A DNA stretch of 64,000 nt from Actinernus sp. WN-2022 (lineage: Eukaryota > Cnidaria > Anthozoa > Actiniaria > Actinernidae): NCBI GenBank assembly GCA_030867875.1, contig JAOWCC010000019.1, forward strand, positions 108,442,047 through 108,506,046, in the 5' to 3' direction. Both the position numbers and the translations under genes were made by a program. The notes under the pieces were generated by a model that was not told where the DNA came from, ran no database searches, and saw only the letters and a list, made by a program, of their open reading frames with translations. Of this stretch, positions 25,780-36,476 are shown in pieces. Position 1 is the first letter of the stretch. Every line of letters starts with the position of its first letter.

Positions 25780-26700
25780 ATAGTTTGAATATTTAACATA
25801 TCTATGCTTCGACGACGAGCTTCGACAACCAGCATGCTTATCTAGAAGATCACCACTGATTTTCCTGCAGCCCGGATCTGGAGCTGCGCCCGACTTAATA
25901 ACATGTGTGCCAAGACAATTAATGTCGTCTACAAAAGGAGTAAGGTGCTTCTTAAACTCTTCTCTTATTGTAGTATAACAAATGCCCTTACTAATATGAA
26001 AATTCTCTTTAGATTTGCACTTGACGATGCGCCTAATAAAAGGAGAAAGCTAATAAAAGGTAAAAGCTTTAGCAACCTTTCAGTAGTACACACGGGACAA
26101 GTTGCTTTACTGGATCTGGCTAAGAGCGAAAAGCCTTCTCTAAACTGATCGTTCTTACGCTTGTCAATATAAACAGACATAATCGTTAAAGATAATTATA
26201 TCCTTCAACCTTAAGCTCCGGATTTCGTCAACACGAAAAAAGCCGGCGTAGCCCACTAAGAGAATAAATAGGAAACGAATGTCGGCTAGGGAGTTACTAG
26301 CACTGTAAAATTCTGAAATATTTTCCACTTGGCCAATAGATAATGGTTGCTTGGGGTGTACAGGGCGAGCTAGTTTTCTTCTTGCACCTTCGTGAGATGA
26401 CTTAACTAGTGGATGGTCTGTAGGCGACTCGTCTAAACCGGCCAGGCTATGACCCCATCCTATGCTATAAACCACGGATTCTAATGCTGACGCGCCTGTT
26501 CCATTTTGAATAGCTAAATGACAAAGCTCCATAATAAAGAGGGCAACATGGAGTGGCTTCGCTGGTATAATAGTAACGCCCGACTTTGAGGAAGCCCAGG
26601 AACACCATCTTAACCAGCCTGCTCTGTACTTGCAAATCGTAGATGGTGCTTTTGACTTCAACTGCAACTCAAGAAGATCTGGAACCAATTTCTGTAAAGG
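25780..26700 (-). pseudogene. Tyrosine recombinase of the DIRS-like element (broken)
   Basis: The open part (26164-26688) begins MVPDLLELQLKSKAPSTICK. It shows an N-terminal SAM-like core-binding domain (STICKYRAGWLRWCSWA), then SIGWGHSLAGLDESPTDHPL, and the first catalytic box FFRVDEIRSLRLKDI with its arginine. After a stop at 26163 the C-terminal part survives in decayed form. It includes GTHVIKSGAAPDPG (the H-x-x-R box, with the Arg altered) and HAGCRSSSKHRYVKYS (the HxxW-to-Tyr box). The enzyme would insert the element's cDNA circle; it is inactive here. Confidence 0.78.
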
Positions 26701-26825
26701 CGTCTTCTGTAAAGGCGTCTTTCTCCAGACTCCGGCTTGGAATATGTCTGAAAAATACTAATTTCCGAAGAGATTAAGTCAGCTGGTAATACAAACATGG
26801 TAGTTATAATATGTGAAATACATAC

Positions 26826-28490
26826 ATGCGCCTAAGTGGCGATACCACAGACAGTTTGGATACACTCACAAATAGTGAATTAATTATTGCATCGAGGCTA
26901 TTCAGTAGCCTTACTACAAATAAACGTCTAACTAGGCGTAATTTTCACCTAAGTGGTGTGGCTACAATTCGCGGTAGAATTGTAATTAATTGTAAAAATA
27001 ATGAACTTATTATACACGCCTATATGGCGATGCTATAAACACATGACTAGGCATAATATACACACCTATGTGGTGACGCGCCTAAATGGCGACGCTATAA
27101 ACGCATGACTAGGCATAATATACACACCTATGTGGTGACGCGCCTAAATGGCGATGCTATAAACGCATGACTAGGCATAATATACACACCTATGTGGTGA
27201 CGCGCCTAAATGGCGATGCCAACGCATAACTAGGCATAATATACACACCTATGTGGTGACGCGCCTAAATGGCGATGCTATAAACGCATGACTAGGCATA
27301 ATATACACACCTATGTGGTGACGCGCCTAAATGGCGATGCTATAAACGCATGACTAGGCATAATATACACACCTATGTGGTGACGCGCCTAAATGGCGAT
27401 GCCAACGCATGACTAGGCATAATATACACACCTATGTGGTGACGCGCCTAAATGGCGATGCTATAAACGCATGACTAGGCATAATATACACACCTATGTA
27501 GTGACGCGCCTAAATGGCGATGCTATAAACGTATGACTAGGCATAATATACACACCTATGTGGTGACGCGCCTAAATGGCGATGCTATAAACGCATGACT
27601 AGGCATAATATACACACCTATGTGGTGACGCACATATGTGGTGACGCGCCTAAATGGCGATGCTATAAACGCATGACTAGGCATAATATACACACCTATG
27701 TGGTGACGCGCCTAAATGGCGATGCCAACGGATGACTAGGCATAATATACACACCTATGTGGTGACGCGCCTAAATGGCGATGCTATAAACGCATGACTA
27801 GGCATAATATACACACCTATGTGGTGACGCGCGTAAATGGCGATGCTATAAACGCATGACTAGGCATAATATACACACCTATGTGGTGACGCGCCTAAAT
27901 GGCGATGCCAACGCATGACTAGGCATAATATACACACCTATGTGGTGACGCGCCTAAATGGCGATGCTATAAACGCATGACTAGGCATAATATACACACC
28001 TATGTGGTGACGCGCCTAAATGGCGATGCTATAAACGCATGACTAGGCATAATATACACACCTATGTGGTGACGCGCCTAAATGGCGATGCTATAAACGC
28101 ATGACTAGGCATAATATACACACCTATGTAGTGACGCGCCTAAATGGCGATGCTATAAACGTATGACTAGGCATAATATACACACCTATGTGGTGACGCG
28201 CCTAAATGGCGATGCTATAAACGCATGACTAGGCATAATATACACACCTATGTGGTGACGCGCCTAAATGGCGATGCTATAAACGCATGACTAGGCATAA
28301 TATACACACCTATGTGATGACGCGCCTAAATGGCGATGCCAACGCATGACTAGGCATAATATACACACCTATGTGGTGACGCGCCTAAATGGCGATGCTA
28401 TTAACGTATGACTAGGCATAATGCACATACCTATGTGGTGACGCGCCTAATTGGCTATGCCGTAAACTGGCATACTACACACCTAAGTGG
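26826..28490. repeat. 62-bp minisatellite inside the DIRS-like element
   Basis: About 27 copies of gcgcctaaatggcgatgc plus tataaacgcatgactaggc and ataatatacacacctatgtggtgac. Shorter units with gccaacgcatg recur at spacings of about 182 and 321 bp, showing a higher-order pattern. The first copies (26826-27060) are more diverged. The array lies between the RNase H side and the recombinase of the retroelement. Confidence 0.95.
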
Positions 28491-28519
28491 TGGATAGATA
28501 AATAGGTATATACAACTAG

Positions 28520-29407
28520 CTACCTGAAGTCTAATTTCAGAGCTAACACATTAAAATTAGGACAACCGCTGAAAACCGATGGACTTCTTTTGTAGAATTC
28601 CTTTTTCCCAGGACCCTCCAACAAAAGGTCTGAAATCTTGGACAAGGCAAAAACTGACTTAACGAAGGGCTTGAATTCAGTTGCGCTGATATGCAAAAAA
28701 GGCCAAAAATAGGCTGATGGCCACTCAGGAACTATGAGAGTGCCGTACCCACAGCTAGCTTCGAGAGCTCTCATTGAATGAACTATGAGGTTTACCGGAG
28801 GACAAATCCAGTTATTCTCATTGCTCCAGTCTTGCGTAAGCGCATCTACGGCGCAGCTACCAGGAGAGGCAAACTTGAATTAAATCTAGACAGTTGAGCG
28901 TTGTAATAGGAGGCAAAGCGATCTATCGAGTGTGGACCCCATTTAGCATCGATAACCTGGAAAACGGAAGGATTGAGGTACCAGTCATCTCTGTCAATGA
29001 ATCTGCTGAGGAGATCTGCTTTCTCGTTCGAAGAATCCATTGAGTTTCTAGAATGATTTCGTTTACCAAGCAAACATGAAAAATTCCCAAGGCGATACGC
29101 TGGAGGTGTAGCTTGGAACTTCCGACCGAGATTATTCTAGCTGCTCTTTGGCTATCTGTAAAAACTTTGACTCTCTTATTATGTCAACTGATTTACATAA
29201 AGCAAAACGTAATAGATAGCTTTGAACTCACGATATGTGGAACTTTGACCGATATCGCCTGGTGTCCACATGCCGCTGACTACCGCACCGTTAAGGGAGC
29301 AGAAAACCAGGAACTTGGAATTTCATAAAAATAGTGTTAATTAAGAGGCCAAGCCACTCGCCAATTTGCATAGGTGTCCAGTGCGATTTCTCTTCGTTAC
29401 ATAAAAG
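28520..29407 (-). pseudogene. DIRS-like RT/RNase H ORF, 3' part
   Basis: Minus-strand continuation of the RT ORF. Starting at the Polinton junction it reads TGHLCKLASGLAS in one frame (frameshifted palm/connection). After several stops comes the RNase H region and its downstream conserved block: NEKADLLSRFIDRDDWYLNP, DAKWGPHSIDRFASYYNAQ, SCGYGTLIVPEWPSAYFWPF and ALKLDFR before the stop at 28520. These blocks are typical of DIRS-type elements. Frameshifts near 28860 and 29075-29340 make it non-functional. Confidence 0.75.
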
Positions 29408-29412
29408 GCCTG
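29408..29412. repeat. Target site duplication, outer Polinton (left)
   Basis: gcctg, immediately before the terminal agtagtatag. The same five bases follow the right end at 58313-58317. Confidence 0.85.
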
Positions 29413-29716
29413 AGTAGTATAGCGGGGAATAAAATTATACCAGCAAATTTTACTGTCCACAAATCGTTTGATGGCCCCTCCCCCACTATCTTTTTTTGGC
29501 CTTTGTTGAAATTTTGACCCCAACAGGTGTGTTTATTGTACCAAATCCCAACTTATTATCTCTGGAATCCCATAGATGTTGTAATTGGGTACAATAAACA
29601 CACCTTGTGGTCAAAATTTCAACAAAGGCCAAAAAAGATATTGAGGTCGGGGCCATCAAACGATTTGTGGACAGTAAAATTAGCGGGTATAATTTATACT
29701 CCCCGCTATACTACTA
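29413..29716 (+). repeat. Left TIR of outer Polinton, itself a long palindrome
   Basis: Inverted copy of 58009-58312 with only a few mismatches. The TIR also folds on itself: its outer arm starts agtagtatagcgggg and its inner arm ends ccccgctatactact. Arms of about 140 bp surround a centre near 29551-29580 containing tctctggaatcccatag. The gtgtgtttattgtacc and caaaatttcaacaaaggcc blocks appear in both arms. Confidence 0.93.
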
Positions 29717-29867
29717 GGATTGAAATACCATCCCGCAACGTTCAATTAGAGAAAATATATATATAGGTATATGCAAAAGCATTCGACGACTAGGATTGCT
29801 GAATTTGAAAATACCATCATTAACATTCCAATTAGAGAGAAGATACAATAGGTATTACCAAAGAAAA

Positions 29868-32193
29868 ATGGTGACCCTCAAAGAAGCACGCAGGCAAGCA
29901 AAGCAATTTGGGCTGCGAGGTTTCTGGAGGCTCAACAAAGCCGAAATCATTCAGGCAATAGCTGAGGCTCGTGCTCCCGAATGGTTCGATACGATCGAGC
30001 GGGGTATCAAGACAGGTAGGTATCCAGCGCTTCGAGGTGATCCTGAAAATCCCCACAAACGCGCTCAACGCGCGCGGGAAGTCAAACAGTTAGGTGAGGG
30101 GGTCACGGCAAGCCTACTGGCAAAAGCCGTTGCAGACAAGACTAAAGCTAACCCAAGGAGCCGTCTACCTCATGATCGAAGAGTCGTACGGCGAATCCAG
30201 CAAGGCCCTCGTAGTGAGCCACTGGCACGGAGTATAGTTCGAGAGGGAGAAACTATTCTCAATGAGAGATATGGTATGCTCGAGGGAGAGGAGAAAGGTA
30301 GACGTACCATTCAGTGGCGCTTCTTCCAAGGTGTGGCAGGGGACTTGACACCTAGGATCATGGAGAAGTTGACTGCGAATGTAGCGACCAGCTTCTACCT
30401 ACGCTACAGCTACACCTATCGCATTCGCAATGTCAACAACGGGCAGGTGATGCTCTTTTCCAAGACAGTCCCTGGTTTTGCATGGATAAATATTATCGGT
30501 GATGCAGAGGAGTGGGTTGCCAACAAAGAGCTAGCTAGGTTGAATCCCGACAACATTGATCGTCCCAATACCCAGTGGGCCTTCGTTCGTTGGATCCACG
30601 TGGACGTCAAAGTCGTACTTGATCGTCAGCCCCTGTTAGGAACAGGCCCATTGCCACACTGGCTTCGCCATAAAAAGGGAATGCTTGCCATCGACCGATA
30701 TGGCGACAACCTATGCCTTTGGTGATGCCTCGCTATATACAAAGGAGCCCGTGTAGACAGGTGTTGCATCGCAGCTCGAAAACTCGCCCAGGATTTCTAT
30801 CGTTTGGTGGTACCTATACCAGACGTCCCTAAGACTTCGCTAGACGAACTGGAGAAGATTAAATTACACTTTGGGATAGGCATTAGGGTGTATGAACCTA
30901 CGGAGGATGATGCTTGGCATCTGACACGGCATGCACCCCACTACTCGCAGGTGATGATAATAGGGATATACGAGGGATATGCCTTCTATATCAAGAACGC
31001 TAGGAAGCTCGGGCATACCTACGTATGTAATGATTGTAAGCAACGGTTTACGCAGGTTGGTCACCTCCAACGCCATGTGGAGTGTTGTAGTCGCGGCGAA
31101 ACGAAGATCGTTTGCCAAGGAGAAGAAATCAAAGCTCCCCAGTCTGCCTATGAAAAGCCTTCTGGCCGGAGAGCACCGCTAGCAAAGCAGCTCTACGCTG
31201 GCTCAAGCGCGAGTCGGAAGCACGCCAGCAGCACATCCATCACGCAGCTTGTGGGCATGGTGGAGAACGTCGGATCGAAGGAGCCCCTGTCGATGGCTAC
31301 GAACCTCTTTCCAAAACCATCTTTCAATTCCATGGATGCTACTACCATGGCTGCCCAAAATGCTTCCCTCTAGGTAGATTCGAGTACCGCAAAACCTGCG
31401 AAAGAACAGCAAAGCTACGCGAGGCCGGCTATACAGTAGTGGAGGCCTGGGGCTGCTCTACAAAGAAGACCAATGAACCCGTACCAACTCCAACACAAAC
31501 CTTCTACCCACATGCTATAGTATATGACTTTGAGGCCTATCTCGATGCGACAAAAGGGCGCCAACCAACAGACCGATTGACCATCGCCAACATACACGTT
31601 CCCATATCCGTATCTAATGCTGACACATACAACCGCATACCAACCCACATCTGCCAACGCAACCCAAAAGATATTGTATCTGCCTTCGTTGAAGAACTCC
31701 AGCATAGGGCAAAGGCAATCCGAGAAGTCGTTGTCGAACAGTTCTGCCCTAGGACCAAGGCTTTTGCTTTCGACACCCTATCAAAGGAACAACAGACCAA
31801 AATAGACGAATGGTCCTACCAGGTTCCTGTACTGGGATTCAACTCCGGTCGATATGACATGAATCTCATCCGAAACCAGCTTTGTCGAAACTATTGCCGA
31901 TACGTGCAAGAAGGTCCGGGTCGCAAAGAAGGCCAACTCCACTATGTTTCTCTTGACACCAGAATTCCGTTTCCTTGGGCCCGGAACTTCCTACGAGCGT
32001 TGGGTTGCCGTATATGGATGTGAGTTGCAGAAGAGTTTCATGCCTGATGAGTGGTTTGATTCTCCCGACAAGCTAGACCACATCGGCCTGCCTGACTATC
32101 CTGCATGGTGGTCAAAGTTAAAAGGTGAATACCTACTATCCATGGAAGAGTTAAGAGACTGTAAGCGCATCTTCCGCGAGAAAGGAATTAAGA
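29868..32193 (+). pseudogene. Outer Polinton DNA polymerase B, 5' part
   Basis: N-terminal 60% of a family B, protein-primed-type DNA polymerase, homologous to the intact copy at 32556-36476. The start MVTLKEARRQAKQF matches that copy; upstream codons are not conserved. It shows the SAP-like N-terminus, the Cys/His finger (YVCNDCKQRF, HLQRH), exonuclease motif I (VYDFEAYLD) and exo II (NSGRYDMN). Breaks: TGA at 30723-30725 in place of an Arg codon, a one-base loss near 31153, a one-base gain near 31880, and a six-codon deletion near 31970. It then ends at the inner Polinton. It cannot make polymerase. Confidence 0.93.
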
Positions 32194-32198
32194 CCTTC
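32194..32198. repeat. Target site duplication, inner Polinton (left)
   Basis: ccttc before the terminal agtagtatag; repeated at 47654-47658. The intact copy of the gene has accttcgcag at this place, so the duplication is confirmed by comparison. Confidence 0.9.
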
Positions 32199-32465
32199 AG
32201 TAGTATAGGTGGAGTTAAAATGATACCCGTTTTTTTCGTTAACGTAGTGGAGGCCTTCGTTCAAACCTCAGGCCTCCCCTACGTTAACAAAAAAAATGGC
32301 ATCATTTTTCCTCCACGTATACTACTGGAAGCATAATTGGTTAAAATGCTGTCTTACAGCGATAACATTCTTTGACCTACTTATCCATTTTTTGACTTCA
32401 TAGACCGTGAACAAGAAAGAAAATAAGGCTTGAAATGTTGTCAGTTTTTCCATTCGTTGCCAACA
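32199..32465 (+). repeat. Left TIR of inner Polinton, with 128-bp terminal palindrome
   Basis: Inverted copy of 47387-47653 over 267 bp, with no difference seen. The outermost 128 bp (32199-32326) are an imperfect palindrome: agtagtataggtggag on the outside, ctccacgtatactact on the inside, cgttaacgta and tacgttaac arms, and the loop ttcgttcaaacctca. The rest of the TIR is unique sequence. Confidence 0.95.
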
Positions 32466-32555
32466 CTATTGCATTTCGATATCCATATTAGAGAAAGCCG
32501 CACATGTATAGTATATCGACACCGATTGTGTGTTCTTTGTCCCGCGACATAGAAG

Positions 32556-35500
32556 ATGGTCACCCTAGAAGAACTACGTACTCAAGCGAAGCAATTTGGG
32601 TTGCGAGGTTTTTCTAGGTTCGACAAATCCAAACTAGCCCAGACAATAGCTGAGGCTCGCGCTCTCGAATGGGAGAATAGAATCGAACGAGCCGATCGAA
32701 CAGGTAGGTTTCCAGCTCTTCGAGGCGATTCGGAAAATCCTCACAAAAGAGCTCAACGCGTGCGGGAAACCAAACAGTTGAATGAGGAGGTTGCGGCAAG
32801 CCTAAGGGCAAAAGCTGATGAAGAGAGGTCCATAGCGGATCCTCGAAGCCGCTTGCCCCACAAACGCCGAGCCTTCCGACGGTTCCTGCAAGAGCCTCGT
32901 AGTGAGCCACTTCCACGGAGTCTAGCTCGAGAGGCCGAGGCTATTCTCGATGAGAGAGATGGAATGCTCGAGGGAGTGGAGATCGGCCGCCGTACTATTC
33001 GATGGCGCTTCTTCCAAGGTGTGGCAGGAGATTTGACTCCTAGGATCATGGAAAAGTTAGTTGCAAAGGTAACCACCAGCTTCTACCTGCGCTACGGCTA
33101 CACCTATCGCATTCGCAATGTCAACGACGGACGTGTGATGCTATTCTCCAAGACTGTCCCCAGTTCTCCATGGTTGAATGTCCTAGGCAATGCGGAGGAG
33201 TGGATCAATAGCAAGGAGACAGCTCGATTGAATCCCGACAACATCAATCGACCAAATACCCAATGGGCCTTCGTGCGTTGGATCTACGTGGATGTCAAAG
33301 TCGTGATTGATCGTCAGCCTCTGTTGGGAACAGGTCCACTACCCCAATGGCTTCGTCAGAAAAAAGGAATGATTGCCCTTGATCGATATGGTGACAACCT
33401 ATGTCTTTGGCGTTGCCTTGTCGTATGCAAAGGAGCCCGTGCAGACAAGTGCAACACCTCAGCTCGAAAACTTGCCCAGAACTTCTATCGCCTGACAGCG
33501 CCCACGCAAGACGTTCCCAGAACTTCCTTAGACCAGCTGGAGAAAGTCGAGTTACACTTTGGAATCGGCATTCGGGTGTACGAACCTACGGAGGCTGGCG
33601 CTTGGCATCTGATGCGACATGCAGCTCACTACAAGCATACGATGACGATTGGGATATACGAAGGACATGCCTTCTATATCAAGGACGTCAAAAAGCTAGG
33701 GCACGTCTACGTATGCAATGCTTGTAAGCAACGGTTCACAAATGCCTCGAACCTTCAACGCCACGCAGATCGTTGTAGTCGTGGCGAAACGAAGATTGTT
33801 TGCCCTGGAAAAGTAATTACGGTACCTCAGTCGGCATACGAAAAAGCCTTCTGGCCAGAGAGCACAGCCAGCAAAGCCGCTCTACGCTGGTTGAAACGCG
33901 AAGCCGAAAGGATTGGGCAACACATTCATCACGCAGCTTGTGGACATGGTGGAGAGCATTGGCTCGAAGGAGCAGCGGTTGATGGCTACGAACCTCTTTC
34001 GAAAACCATTTTCCAATTTCATGGATGCTACTTCCACGGCTGCCCAAAATGCTTCCCTCAAGAGAGATGTCTGTATCGTAAGACCTGCAAAAGAACGGAG
34101 AGTCTACGTGAGGCAGGTTACGTAGTAGTGGAGGCTTGGGGTTGCTCTACAAAGAAGACGAACGAACCGGTTCCAACACCAACGCAAACCGCCTACCCAC
34201 ACGCCATAGTGTACGACTTTGAAGCCTACCTCGATAGAACGAAAGGTCGACAACCAACGGACCGATTGAGCATCGAAAACGTTCATGTTCCCATATCAGT
34301 ATCAATTGCCGACACGTACGATCGAACACCAACCCATCTCTGTCGACGTGATCCAAAGGAACTTATAGCGGCCTTCGTCGAAGAACTCCAGCTAAGAGCG
34401 CAGAACATCCAAGAAGGCGTTGCGGAACAGTTCTGCCCCAAGACACCTGAATTCTCCTTTGACACACTACCAAAGGAACAACGGATGAGAATCGACGAAT
34501 GGGTCAACCAAGTTCCCGTTCTAGGCTTCAACTCTGGCCGGTATGATTTGAATTTGATCAGAAACTATTTCGTAGAATCTATTGCCGATACATGCAAGAA
34601 AGTCAGAGTAGCGAAGAAAGCCAATTCCACTATGTTTCTCTTGACTCCCGATTTTCGTTTCCTCGATGTGATAAACTACCTTGGACCTGGAATTTCCTAT
34701 GAACGTTGGATCGCTGCCTATGGATGTGAATCGCAAAAGAGTTTCTTCCCATATGAGTGGTTCGACTCTCCCGACAAGTTGGATCACGTTGGATTACCAG
34801 ATTATCGAGAGTGGGGTTCAAAGTTGAAAAGAGAACACCTACTATCTAGATCAGAGTTTGAAGATTGCGAGTGCACCTTTCACGACAAAGGAATGGAGAC
34901 CTTCGCAGATTGGCTACGATACTACAACGACCTAGACGTAGTCCCATTCCTAGAGGCACTCGAAAAGATGCGAGATTTCTACCACGAGAAGGGAGTAGAC
35001 ATGCTGAAAGACGCAGTGTCCATCCCAGGAGTCTCGCTACAGTTCCTGTTTCGAGGTAGTGTAGAACGGGGAGCCGAGATGTACGCTCCAGGTGAGGAAG
35101 CCTACCACATGCTGAAAGGCGCTGTCGTGGGAGGTCCAAGCATAGTGTTCACTAGACGCCACGAAGCGGGAGTGACTAGGATTCGCAGTCATCAGGGTGG
35201 AACTAAAATTTGTCGTAAGATTCTTGGATACGATGCCAATGCCCTATATCTTTCTACTATGGCCCTAGAAATGCCTTGTGGAAAGGAAGAGGTCGTTCAC
35301 TATGATGAGCCAGATCTAGAAGCCGAAGACTTCGTCGAATGTCTACGAAACGGTGAGTGGTTTGGCTACGCGGAGGTAGACATCGAGATACCAAAAGAAT
35401 TGTGGCAGAAATTTGAGGAGATGCCCCCCTTCTTCTACAACAAGAAAATCCCCAAGGAAGCAATTTCTCCACAAATGTTGGCCTACCTCGCAAGGACGGG

Positions 35501-36476
35501 TAGAAAGCTCAGCGAGGAAAAGAAGCTAGTTGGGAGTCTCTCTGGAAAGAGGTTGCTACTCTACGAGCCCCTACTACGTTGGTATCTCGATCATGGCGCA
35601 GTGATTACTGCTGTCTACCGCACGATAGACTACGAATCCAAAGAAATCTTCGAATGGTTCGTGGACCAAGTCACTGAGGCGCGACGCATGGGAGACGTAG
35701 ACAAAAGTAAAGCTTTGCTGGCAGATGTGTTCAAGCTATTAGGAAACAGCGCCTATGGAAAGTTGCTCGAAGACTTGGGACGCCAAACAGATGTCACCTA
35801 TACGAAAGACGAGAAAGTTGTTGACAAAGCATTGCGAAGTGTTTGGTTCGAAGATCTGGAAGAGGTTGGTGAGGCATACGAACTCGAGAGTAGAAAGGCC
35901 CAGATCCGAATCAAACGCCCTTTCCAAGTAGGTATCGCGGTATATCAGCTTGCCAAACTTCGCATGCTCGAGTTCTACTACGACTTCCTTGATAAGTACG
36001 TCGATCGCAAGGATTTCGAATACATACAGATGGATACGGACAGCGCGTACGTTGCCATCTCTGGAAACAGCCTCGACGAAGTTGTAAGATCAGACCTACG
36101 AGAGGATTTCGCAGCCCACAGAAAGGAATGGCTAGCTTGGGACAAATGGAGTAGTCGTACGCCAGGACTCTTCAAACTCGAATTCGAAGGTCAACGCGCT
36201 ATTGCCCTATGTTCTAAAGCTTGGTATGTCGATGTGGGTGGCAGCAGGAAATATTCCACCAAAGGTATGTCTAGACGGCACAACGACGTTTCGTGGGCTC
36301 GATTCGAAGCAGCACTCCAGGGTAGTATTGACATGGCGAAAAACCGAGGCTTCCGTCTAGTGCCGGAAGGTATGGCAACCTACGAACAGCAGAAACTTGG
36401 GCTATCGGCTTACTACGACAAAAGACGCGTTCTTCCCGATGGAATCCACACCGAGCCAATAGAGTATGCTGTCTAG
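32556..36476 (+). CDS. Inner Polinton protein-primed-type DNA polymerase B
   Basis: 1306 residues, intact; replicates the element. Residues about 4-40 resemble a SAP DNA-binding fold (LRTQAKQFGLRGFSRFDKSK). At 384-408 is a C2H2 finger (CNAC..NLQRHADRC). At 485-530 is a segment like Vsr-type endonucleases (FHGCYFHGCPKC then VEAWGC). Then come exonuclease motifs I (DFE, ~554), II (NSGRYDLN, ~658) and III (YYNDLD, ~789). Polymerase motifs are A (YDANALYLS, ~892), B (LLGNSAYGK, ~1061), C (MDTDSAY, ~1160) and KxY (SKAWY, ~1219). All catalytic acids are present. The stop overlaps that of the convergent integrase inside ctag (36473-36476). Confidence 0.96.
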   Translation: MVTLEELRTQAKQFGLRGFSRFDKSKLAQTIAEARALEWENRIERADRTGRFPALRGDSENPHKRAQRVRETKQLNEEVAASLRAKADEERSIADPRSRLPHKRRAFRRFLQEPRSEPLPRSLAREAEAILDERDGMLEGVEIGRRTIRWRFFQGVAGDLTPRIMEKLVAKVTTSFYLRYGYTYRIRNVNDGRVMLFSKTVPSSPWLNVLGNAEEWINSKETARLNPDNINRPNTQWAFVRWIYVDVKVVIDRQPLLGTGPLPQWLRQKKGMIALDRYGDNLCLWRCLVVCKGARADKCNTSARKLAQNFYRLTAPTQDVPRTSLDQLEKVELHFGIGIRVYEPTEAGAWHLMRHAAHYKHTMTIGIYEGHAFYIKDVKKLGHVYVCNACKQRFTNASNLQRHADRCSRGETKIVCPGKVITVPQSAYEKAFWPESTASKAALRWLKREAERIGQHIHHAACGHGGEHWLEGAAVDGYEPLSKTIFQFHGCYFHGCPKCFPQERCLYRKTCKRTESLREAGYVVVEAWGCSTKKTNEPVPTPTQTAYPHAIVYDFEAYLDRTKGRQPTDRLSIENVHVPISVSIADTYDRTPTHLCRRDPKELIAAFVEELQLRAQNIQEGVAEQFCPKTPEFSFDTLPKEQRMRIDEWVNQVPVLGFNSGRYDLNLIRNYFVESIADTCKKVRVAKKANSTMFLLTPDFRFLDVINYLGPGISYERWIAAYGCESQKSFFPYEWFDSPDKLDHVGLPDYREWGSKLKREHLLSRSEFEDCECTFHDKGMETFADWLRYYNDLDVVPFLEALEKMRDFYHEKGVDMLKDAVSIPGVSLQFLFRGSVERGAEMYAPGEEAYHMLKGAVVGGPSIVFTRRHEAGVTRIRSHQGGTKICRKILGYDANALYLSTMALEMPCGKEEVVHYDEPDLEAEDFVECLRNGEWFGYAEVDIEIPKELWQKFEEMPPFFYNKKIPKEAISPQMLAYLARTGRKLSEEKKLVGSLSGKRLLLYEPLLRWYLDHGAVITAVYRTIDYESKEIFEWFVDQVTEARRMGDVDKSKALLADVFKLLGNSAYGKLLEDLGRQTDVTYTKDEKVVDKALRSVWFEDLEEVGEAYELESRKAQIRIKRPFQVGIAVYQLAKLRMLEFYYDFLDKYVDRKDFEYIQMDTDSAYVAISGNSLDEVVRSDLREDFAAHRKEWLAWDKWSSRTPGLFKLEFEGQRAIALCSKAWYVDVGGSRKYSTKGMSRRHNDVSWARFEAALQGSIDMAKNRGFRLVPEGMATYEQQKLGLSAYYDKRRVLPDGIHTEPIEYAV

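Noticed and set aside
33817..36175. Antisense frames inside PolB
   Set aside because: Shadows of a conserved, catalytic-motif-bearing frame.
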